A DNA stretch of 8,918 nt, taken from the NCBI GenBank assembly GCA_002049785.1, contig MUKB01000037.1:1-8918 (forward strand). Reading direction: 5' to 3'. This stretch comes from Caldifarciminota bacterium 4484_100. GTDB lineage: Bacteria > Hydrothermota > Tepidihabitantia > SM23-42. Within the stretch, counting starts at the first letter, position 1, and every line of letters starts with the position of its first letter. A program made the position numbers and the translations under genes. The notes beneath the pieces are model-generated. The model saw only the letters and a list, made by a program, of their open reading frames with translations. It was not told the origin of the DNA and made no database searches. Shown here piece after piece: positions 1 to 5,652 of this stretch.

Positions 1-348
1 GGTGCATCGATCATCGAACCGATTGAAAAGTTAAAAAGACTGCGAAAGAATATCCTGCATCATCACGAAAGGTTCGATGGTGCAGGTTATCCTGCCGGAC
101 TCAGGGGTGAAGAGATACCGCTTGGCGCGCGGATCATCTGCATTGCCGACTCCTTCGATGCGATGACCACTGACCGTCCGTATCGCAGGAAAAAGAGTAT
201 GCGCGCCGCAATAATCGAACTGAAAAGAAACAGCGGAACCCAGTTTGACCCAACCCTGGTCAAGATCTTCATCCGGGAGTTTGAAAAATACCGGTTAAAA
301 AAATGCTGGTCAAGATCTTCATCCGGGAGTTTGAAAAATACCGGTTAA
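1..348 (+). CDS. HD-GYP domain c-di-GMP phosphodiesterase, C-terminal part
   Basis: The frame is open from the first base, so the N-terminus lies outside the window and 115 residues are visible. They carry the end of an HD-GYP domain: HHHERFDGAGYP at visible residues 20-31 (GYP at 29-31), then IADSFDAMTTDRPYR at 48-62, whose Asp50 is a usual metal ligand, then the closing GTQFDP motif. The family hydrolyses cyclic di-GMP at a two- or three-iron centre; any sensor domain would be upstream. The natural end appears to be ...EKYRLKK at residue 101. A 50-bp tandem duplication (256-355) has replaced the expected TGA at 304-306 with TGC, adding the 14-residue tail CWSRSSSGSLKNTG before TAA at 346-348. 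The stop lies 4 nt before scpA, so the genes probably share a transcript. The domain call is firm; the tail is either real or an assembly error. Confidence 0.9.
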   Translation, partial: GASIIEPIEKLKRLRKNILHHHERFDGAGYPAGLRGEEIPLGARIICIADSFDAMTTDRPYRRKKSMRAAIIELKRNSGTQFDPTLVKIFIREFEKYRLKKCWSRSSSGSLKNTG

Positions 349-355
349 AAAAATG
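256..355 (+). repeat. Perfect 50-bp tandem duplication at the HD-GYP/scpA junction
   Basis: Bases 256-305 and 306-355 are identical over all 50 positions, and each copy begins CTGGTCAAGATC and ends TTAAAAAAATG. A single copy would place the HD-GYP stop TGA over the scpA ATG in an ATGA overlap, a junction type also found elsewhere in the window. Because 50 is not a multiple of three, the second copy is read in a different frame by the HD-GYP gene. The absence of any mismatch points to a very recent event or to an assembly join error. Confidence 0.97.
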
Positions 356-1030
356 AAGATCGACATCGGCATATATTACGGCCCAATCGATTTACTCGTC
401 TATTTAGTGCGGAAGAAAGAGGTCAATATATTCGACATCCCTATCGCCCAGATTGCCGAGGAGTATCTCGATTATCTCAGAAAGATTGAAAAGGATGACC
501 TTGAGGATGCCGCCGATTTCCTGCTGATGGCTGCAATCCTCATAAGACTAAAGGTGCGCTCTCTACTCCCGCGCACCCCTCTGGATGAAGAAACAGCAAA
601 ACCGATTACCCTTATGCAGATTGTGGAGGAATATAAGAAGTATAAGAACATCGCCCAGGCATTCAGTATGATGGCGGCTGAGACCGGTAAACAGTTTCCC
701 CGGATGAGTCGGGAAGAACCTGTTCTTGAAGAGGGTGATATTACCAGCCTGATTCTTGCCTTTCGAAGATTGAAACCCGAGCCCAGACAGGACCTGGTAT
801 TGAAACGGCAGGAGGTGCCGATCGAGACGATCATCAAAGAAGTGCGTCAGCTATTAAAAGAAAAAAAACGGCTCAACTTCCTCAAGTTTCTCAAGGAGAA
901 GAACAATGTGGTTATTGCAGTCGCCTATTTCTTTGGAATGCTGGAACTGGTGAAGGCAGGTTATGCCGGGGTGGAGCAGGAACAACTGTTCGGTGATATC
1001 TACCTCTATGAAAAGGCAGAGACCGCATAA
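353..1030 (+). CDS. scpA: Segregation and condensation protein A (kleisin subunit of SMC-ScpAB)
   Basis: This 225-residue protein matches ScpA along its whole length. The N-terminus has the hallmark YYGPIDLLVYLVRKKEV (residues 8-24) followed by FDIPIAQIAEEYLDYL, then ADFLLMAAILIRLKVRSLLP, the kleisin helical part that contacts the SMC neck. The C-terminal winged helix (about 150-225) ends with the typical EQEQLFGDIYLY, which binds the SMC head. ScpA bridges the SMC dimer and recruits ScpB for chromosome compaction and segregation; it acts on the nucleoid. The family is usually about 230-270 residues, so this is full length. The start at 353 puts MKIDIGIYYGP in the expected register. No Shine-Dalgarno site is visible and translation is probably coupled to the HD-GYP gene. 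scpB, often the next gene, is not here; the following ORF is a barrel-like protein in the same reading frame after TAA GAT. Confidence 0.95.
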   Translation: MKIDIGIYYGPIDLLVYLVRKKEVNIFDIPIAQIAEEYLDYLRKIEKDDLEDAADFLLMAAILIRLKVRSLLPRTPLDEETAKPITLMQIVEEYKKYKNIAQAFSMMAAETGKQFPRMSREEPVLEEGDITSLILAFRRLKPEPRQDLVLKRQEVPIETIIKEVRQLLKEKKRLNFLKFLKEKNNVVIAVAYFFGMLELVKAGYAGVEQEQLFGDIYLYEKAETA

Positions 1031-1033
1031 GAT

Positions 1034-2170
1034 ATGATACCGATTCTGTGGATACTCTTCATCTCAGTGCCTGAGGATTCCAATGCCCATTATCTGATGG
1101 ACAAACAGCTTGCCCCTTATCTCCCTGAATGGGAAGTGCGATTCGATTCTACCCGATACGGTCTCCGCACCTCTCAGGGCTGTCTCGACCTTCTAAACTG
1201 GTTCATCGACCTCGACATAAAATACGAGGTCTATCTTTCAAAGATTATTGGTCTGCGCTACCGACACAAGTATCTCGGTGATTATGCAAACCACAAGAAT
1301 AACCACTACTTTGAACCCTTCTTCCAGTTGAATCCGAATCTCCGCCTGCTTCTGTCCATTACCACACATTATTATAAAGGTGAGGATGAACTTGGAATCG
1401 GTTTTTTTCTGGGGAAAAATTATTTGAATTATATTAACATATCATTAAGTGTTCCAAATTTTGACCGCAACTTCTCCCTCAAAAATACCCCGGATGGACA
1501 GGATAAGGTCATCTATCAGCAACATCCGGTAAAACTTGAACTCGCTATCAACCGTTACTGGAACCAGGGCCATCTCCGGTTGAGTGCTGAGGCAACAAAT
1601 CGATATTATCTCCATTCAACCGATGAGATAGAATCCATAAGAGAAAATGGACTCCACAGAACCCTTTACCTCAGAATGTGGCAGGGTATAAAAAGATTCG
1701 GCCTTGCTATACTATTCGATTACAAACAGTCTGAACTGAATACTGTAGATATACCATTCACCACCTCAGATAGATGGTATGAAATTATTGCCGAACCGAG
1801 TTTCTCCTACAGGTTCAACCCCGCCTGGAAACCGACCCTTTATCTAACCTACAACTACAAGAAGGATGATATGAACTTTTTCCGACCGGATATCGGAGAT
1901 AGTGTCTTCAATTATTCGCGCAACATCTTCGCCTACTACCTGGACCTTGAATACCGGCCCGGTGGAAGGTTTATCTGGCACTTCGGTACTCAACGCCAGT
2001 TTTACTACAACAATCAGGGCCGCAACACAAAAGAACGGCGATTGAACTTAGGTTTTGAATACCGTTATAAGAAAATCTGGTTCTACTTTATGGAGGCGAT
2101 GGAAGGCGATTTTCCCACCGAGAAATATCTCCACAACCATACCTATGTGCAGTTACTATTGAAATTTTAG
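1034..2170 (+). CDS. Putative outer-membrane beta-barrel protein, function unknown
   Basis: I do not recognise a named family. The 378-residue product starts with a short hydrophobic segment (MIPILWILFIS, then VPEDSNA) that could be a signal peptide, although it lacks the usual basic n-region. The remainder is rich in Tyr, Phe, Trp and Asn and shows repeated alternating amphipathic strands, for example LRLSAEATNRYYL, PTLYLTYNYKK, YYLDLEYRPGG and LNLGFEYRYKKIWFYF. It ends in Phe (VQLLLKF), as expected for a BAM-complex insertion signal. These traits suggest an outer-membrane barrel of perhaps 14-18 strands. The ATG lies 3 nt after the scpA stop in the same frame, no upstream start is possible because of that stop, and no ribosome-binding site is visible. 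Its TAG is immediately followed by the ATG of the FHA-GGDEF gene. Barrel assignment is an inference from composition and pattern. Confidence 0.7.
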   Translation: MIPILWILFISVPEDSNAHYLMDKQLAPYLPEWEVRFDSTRYGLRTSQGCLDLLNWFIDLDIKYEVYLSKIIGLRYRHKYLGDYANHKNNHYFEPFFQLNPNLRLLLSITTHYYKGEDELGIGFFLGKNYLNYINISLSVPNFDRNFSLKNTPDGQDKVIYQQHPVKLELAINRYWNQGHLRLSAEATNRYYLHSTDEIESIRENGLHRTLYLRMWQGIKRFGLAILFDYKQSELNTVDIPFTTSDRWYEIIAEPSFSYRFNPAWKPTLYLTYNYKKDDMNFFRPDIGDSVFNYSRNIFAYYLDLEYRPGGRFIWHFGTQRQFYYNNQGRNTKERRLNLGFEYRYKKIWFYFMEAMEGDFPTEKYLHNHTYVQLLLKF

Positions 2171-3142
2171 ATGGCAGAAAAAAAATATCGCCTTCTCTTG
2201 ATTGAACAGGGCATTGTGGTCAAAGAGCTTCAACTTGAAAAGAAGAAGTATCTACTGGGTCGTGCCGACGACACCGACCTCACCCTTGCCGGACGTGATG
2301 TCTCACGCCATCATGCAATGGTCGTCCTTGATGGCGAAAAATTTATAATCGAAGACCTTCAGAGCACCAATGGAACCTACATAAATGGTCAGCAGATCTC
2401 GCGTTATATCCTGAAACCCGGTGACGAGATAGTAATCGGCGAAAATACGATTGTGTTCGATGACGGAACCGTGAAATTCGTATCCCTGGACGAGACCGAG
2501 GTGGCGAGAAAGGGTTCAGAGACTGCAATCATTGAAGACCGTTTCGTCTCCCTCCAGAAGAAATTGAAAGACCAATCCTTGAAAAGGGAGTTTAAAAATA
2601 TCGAGGGGATAGTAAAGAAGAGCAGAAAGAGGCTGTCCGATCTTGCAACCCGGGACCGGCTTACACGACTATACAATCGGGAATATTTTGAGCGGGTGGC
2701 CCAGGCTGAATTCAATCGTGCCCAGGAATCTGGCCTGCCGTTCTCTCTACTATTCATCGATATCGACCATTTCAAAAAAATAAATGACCAGTATGGCCAT
2801 ACTGTGGGCGATGATGCCCTGCGCACAATTGCCAGTCTGATCCAGTCCTCCTGCAGGAAGACCGATATCGTCGCCCGATATGGAGGTGAAGAAATAGTGG
2901 TTATTCTCCCCGGCACAAAATCTATCAATGCCAGAAAGGTTGCCTCAGATATCCGTGGGATTATTGAAAGGGAAACGGTTAAACTCCTGGGGTTCAGGAT
3001 TACCGTAAGCATCGGGGTCGCCACATATCCTGAGGATGGGAAGGGTTTAAAAACCATCATTGAGAATGCGGATAAAGCACTCTATCAGGCAAAACGGCAG
3101 GGAAGAAATCGAGTCTGCAAGTTCAATGAAGAAGACATTTAA
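2171..3142 (+). CDS. FHA-GGDEF diguanylate cyclase
   Basis: The 323-residue protein has two domains. Residues about 5-100 form an FHA domain, with GR at 30-31, SRHH at 45-48 and STNGTYING at 65-73, the loops that bind phosphothreonine peptides. A Thr/Ser-containing linker and a charged, probably coiled-coil helix (about 105-160) lead to a GGDEF domain (about 160-318). The active-site loop is GGEE at 238-241, the metal-binding DIDHFKKIND is at 197-206, and an RKTD inhibitory I-site (229-232) sits five residues before it. It should therefore convert two GTP into cyclic di-GMP and be open to product inhibition. No membrane segment is seen, so it is probably cytoplasmic. The ATG directly follows the previous stop, and the end overlaps the kinase gene by 17 nt. 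Pairing a phosphothreonine-reading FHA domain with an adjacent kinase gene suggests phosphorylation-controlled c-di-GMP output; this is inferred. Confidence 0.95.
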   Translation: MAEKKYRLLLIEQGIVVKELQLEKKKYLLGRADDTDLTLAGRDVSRHHAMVVLDGEKFIIEDLQSTNGTYINGQQISRYILKPGDEIVIGENTIVFDDGTVKFVSLDETEVARKGSETAIIEDRFVSLQKKLKDQSLKREFKNIEGIVKKSRKRLSDLATRDRLTRLYNREYFERVAQAEFNRAQESGLPFSLLFIDIDHFKKINDQYGHTVGDDALRTIASLIQSSCRKTDIVARYGGEEIVVILPGTKSINARKVASDIRGIIERETVKLLGFRITVSIGVATYPEDGKGLKTIIENADKALYQAKRQGRNRVCKFNEEDI

Positions 3143-4145
3143 ATACATCGGTAACTACAAACTGATTGACATCATCGGAAAAGGAGGAATGGCACGGGTC
3201 TATACTGCTGTCCAGATGCCGTTGAATCGTGTTGTGGTAGTAAAGGAGATGAACCGTAGTATCGGTGGAAACCTGCGTCAGCGATTCAAACAGGAAGCCA
3301 TGCTCAGTGCAACCCTGAATCACAAGAACATCGTTCCGATATACGATTATTTCAACATCGGTTCATCCAACTATCTGGTTATGGAATATGTAGATGGATT
3401 GAACCTTGCTGAAGTGATTGAAATGGGTGGACCCCTGCACCCGGTAATCACCGGACTCATCAGCTATGAGATATGCCAGGCCCTCGATTATGCACACAGG
3501 AACGGTATAATCCATCGCGACATCAAACCGACCAATATCCTGCTTTCTAATGAAGGGGAGGTGAAGATTTCAGATTTTGGTGTTGCCAAGGCTGAATCAT
3601 CTCCAGACCTCACCGCCACCGGTGTAGTGATTGGAACACCATTCTATATGTCACCTGAACAGGCATCAGGGAAAAAGGTTACATACCAATCAGACATCTA
3701 TTCTTTGGCGATTGTTATGTATGAAATGGTTACCGGCAAGAAACCCTTTACCGGTGAAAATGCCCAGGAGATAACGGTTAGGGTCTCAAAAGGAAAGTAT
3801 AAATCACCGCTCTGGCTTGATCCACATCATAGTCTAAGGCTCTCAAGAATCATCAACAGGGCGATGAAGAAGAAATTGAGAAGCCGATATAAATCGATGT
3901 CTGCAATGGCACGGGACTTAGAAAGGTTTCTCGGCTGGAAGAACCTCGCCCAATCCCAGAAAATATTAAAGAAGTTTTTAGCAAAACTTGAATATACACG
4001 TCAGGCAACGACTTTGGTAAAGAAGCCGAAGAGGAAAAAGAAGCGACATACAAAAAAAGAGAATATCTGGCTGTATATAATACTGGTGGTTATACTACTA
4101 CTTCTCATCTTCTATTTGGTGAAGATATTCCTCTTTCCAGTATGA
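3126..4145 (+). CDS. Membrane-anchored Hanks-type Ser/Thr protein kinase
   Basis: The 339-residue product has a complete eukaryotic-like kinase domain at about residues 11-270: glycine loop IGKGGMARVY (17-26), ATP lysine K40, helix-C E57, catalytic loop HRDIKPTN (130-137), DFG at 150-152, GTPFYMSPE (170-178) and DIYSLAIVMYE (190-200). The activation segment holds Thr163, Thr165 and Thr171 as possible autophosphorylation sites. It is an RD kinase and looks active. A linker and a strongly basic stretch (299-311) lead to one transmembrane helix at about 314-337, leaving only two further residues. No PASTA or other extracytoplasmic sensor is present, so the kinase sits tail-anchored on the cytoplasmic face. 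I chose ATG 3126, which gives the usual short lead (MKKTFKYIGNYKLIDIIGKGG); an in-frame ATG at 3060 would add 22 residues encoded within the GGDEF gene. The stop overlaps the next start as ATGA. Confidence 0.95.
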   Translation: MKKTFKYIGNYKLIDIIGKGGMARVYTAVQMPLNRVVVVKEMNRSIGGNLRQRFKQEAMLSATLNHKNIVPIYDYFNIGSSNYLVMEYVDGLNLAEVIEMGGPLHPVITGLISYEICQALDYAHRNGIIHRDIKPTNILLSNEGEVKISDFGVAKAESSPDLTATGVVIGTPFYMSPEQASGKKVTYQSDIYSLAIVMYEMVTGKKPFTGENAQEITVRVSKGKYKSPLWLDPHHSLRLSRIINRAMKKKLRSRYKSMSAMARDLERFLGWKNLAQSQKILKKFLAKLEYTRQATTLVKKPKRKKKRHTKKENIWLYIILVVILLLLIFYLVKIFLFPV

Positions 4146-5035
4146 TACCAGCGGTCTACACCCCTAAGTATCAGGTCGATATCGGGCCCCATGTCTTTCC
4201 TACAGAAAAATATCCCTTGATCTATGAACGGCTCAGTTCAGAAGGAATAATCACCAAAGAAAGAGTCTATGCGCCAAAAATACCTGATAAGAACGAATTG
4301 ACCAGAATAGTTGAACCAGAATATCTTGATGACCTTCTGAATACCAGGCCTACCGCCTGCACCCTATCATCAGAGATGCCGGTCAATCAAGGAATAATTG
4401 AAGCACAACTTCTCTGTTGTGGAGGAACATATCTTGCATCCCAGCTCGCCTTAAAAGATGGCTGCTGTTACCATATCGGTGGAGGCTTTCACCACGCATT
4501 TCCTTCCCATGCCGAAGGCTTCTGTTTTCTCAATGATATTGTCTATGCCGGTGTAAAACTTCTGGAACAGGGTATCGAAAGAATTGCTGTGGTCGATTGC
4601 GACCTGCACCAGGGTAATGGCACGGCAAAATTCTTTGAGCACGAACCCAGGGTCTTCACCTTCAGTATCCACCAGGAACACCTATATCCGATAAAAGAGA
4701 AATCTGACCTCGATATCGGGCTGGAAAATGGCACTGGTGACGATGAATATCTGGAACTGCTCGACTCCGCCTTGAACAGAATATTCAAAGAATTCAACCC
4801 ACAATTTATAATATATGTTGCAGGAGCCGACCCTTATATCTATGATCAGCTGGGCAGTCTGCGACTCTCCATTAAAGGATTAAAAAGGCGCGACGAGCTC
4901 GTTATCGGGCCGGCGATTGAGCATAAAATACCTTTAATTGTTGTGCTGGGTGGTGGATATGCCGTGGATCTCAATGATACCGTTGAAATTCACTGCAATA
5001 CCGCCCGGGTAATGGATACAAAAAGATGTTCCTGA
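4142..5035 (+). CDS. Histone deacetylase-superfamily zinc deacetylase, class IV-like
   Basis: This 297-residue protein has all catalytic motifs of the HDAC/AcuC/acetylpolyamine amidohydrolase fold: GGGFHHAFPSHAEGFCFLND (113-132) with the His117-His118 charge relay, VDCDLHQGNGTA (151-162) with zinc ligands Asp154 and His156, GADPY with the third ligand Asp230, and LGGGYA (269-274) with the transition-state Tyr273. The single-domain size and the FSIHQEHLYP and DPYIYDQLGSLRLS motifs recall the HDAC11/class IV branch, which is common in bacteria. The family removes acyl groups from lysine or from small amines; the substrate here cannot be read from sequence, and a long-chain fatty-acyl substrate, as known for human HDAC11, is possible. 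No signal peptide is seen, so it is probably cytoplasmic. Its ATG overlaps the kinase stop by four bases and its end overlaps the chosen start of the nitroreductase gene by 10 nt. Confidence 0.93.
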   Translation: MIPAVYTPKYQVDIGPHVFPTEKYPLIYERLSSEGIITKERVYAPKIPDKNELTRIVEPEYLDDLLNTRPTACTLSSEMPVNQGIIEAQLLCCGGTYLASQLALKDGCCYHIGGGFHHAFPSHAEGFCFLNDIVYAGVKLLEQGIERIAVVDCDLHQGNGTAKFFEHEPRVFTFSIHQEHLYPIKEKSDLDIGLENGTGDDEYLELLDSALNRIFKEFNPQFIIYVAGADPYIYDQLGSLRLSIKGLKRRDELVIGPAIEHKIPLIVVLGGGYAVDLNDTVEIHCNTARVMDTKRCS

Positions 5036-5649
5036 AAACCTTTTTATTAACGATATTTCTGTTGTCAGGAGGAGATATGGTAAAATTACCAGCGCCGAAA
5101 TTTACCGATGCATCGATTGAGGTCTGTATCAGAAACCGACGTTCAATTAGAAATTTCAAATCAAAAGACCTGTCCCTTCAGGAAATCTCCAATCTTCTAT
5201 GGGCTGCTCAGGGGATAACCGAGAAAAAATACGGTTTTCGCTCTGCACCCTCGGCCGGTGCCACCTATCCGCTGATAATCTTTATTGCAAAATCGGATGG
5301 GCTATTCCAGTACATCCCAGAAACCCACAGCCTGAAGATAAAAAGTCATAATGACCTGCGTCCGGATATTGCCGAGGCAGCATTAAACCAGAACTTCATC
5401 AAAGATGCAGGTATGGTTATGGTCATAACCGCAATCTTCGAAAGAACCACTGCCCGATATGGAAAAAGGGGGATAAGGTATGTCCATAATGAGGTCGGAC
5501 ACTGTGCCCAGAACATCCATCTTGAGGCGGTGGCATTGGGTCTGGGCTCTGTGCCGATTGGTGCCTTTGATGACCAGATGCTGAAAGAGTTGCTGGGGCT
5601 GTCTCAGGAAGATCCGCTCTATATCATCCCGGTCGGATATCCAGAATAA
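5026..5649 (+). CDS. SagB/ThcOx-type FMN-dependent nitroreductase-family dehydrogenase
   Basis: The 207-residue protein belongs to the nitroreductase superfamily, SagB-like branch: RRSIRNF (38-44) for FMN phosphate, LLWAAQGI (57-64), the characteristic SAPSAGATYP (73-82), an AxxNxNfi-type central segment, and a C-terminal ALGLGSVPIGAFDD...LYIIPVGYPE. SagB proteins use FMN to oxidise azolines in peptide natural products, but stand-alone relatives are abundant and of unknown substrate. No YcaO cyclodehydratase or precursor peptide is nearby. Two starts are possible. ATG 5026, used here, overlaps the deacetylase gene by 10 nt and gives a hydrophobic leader (MFLKTFLLTIFLLSGGD) like a Sec signal peptide. 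ATG 5077 gives a 190-residue cytoplasmic form and has a strong AGGAGG just upstream. I prefer 5026 because a chance hydrophobic in-frame leader is unlikely. The stop lies 3 nt from the glutamine synthetase stop on the other strand. Confidence 0.85.
   Translation: MFLKTFLLTIFLLSGGDMVKLPAPKFTDASIEVCIRNRRSIRNFKSKDLSLQEISNLLWAAQGITEKKYGFRSAPSAGATYPLIIFIAKSDGLFQYIPETHSLKIKSHNDLRPDIAEAALNQNFIKDAGMVMVITAIFERTTARYGKRGIRYVHNEVGHCAQNIHLEAVALGLGSVPIGAFDDQMLKELLGLSQEDPLYIIPVGYPE
5067..5072 (+). promoter_or_regulatory. Strong Shine-Dalgarno sequence before internal ATG 5077
   Basis: AGGAGG lies four bases before the in-frame ATG at 5077 inside the nitroreductase ORF. It is the best ribosome-binding site in the plus-strand block, where the other genes show almost none. 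It may drive a shorter form of the protein without the hydrophobic leader, or be a by-product of the codons for Ser-Gly-Gly-Asp. Confidence 0.5.
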
Positions 5650-5652
5650 TTT

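Noticed and set aside
303..356. 17-codon frame starting at the first-copy ATG, ending in TGA over the scpA start
   Set aside because: It is a by-product of the 50-bp duplication (former scpA start followed by HD-GYP tail codons read in another frame) and has no ribosome-binding site.
2404..3060. 218-codon open frame on the minus strand
   Set aside because: It is antisense to the FHA-GGDEF gene and shows no recognisable protein features.
3060..3125. Upstream in-frame ATG extension of the kinase by 22 residues
   Set aside because: The extra residues lie fully inside the conserved end of the GGDEF domain gene and resemble no kinase N-terminus; ATG 3126 gives a standard short lead.
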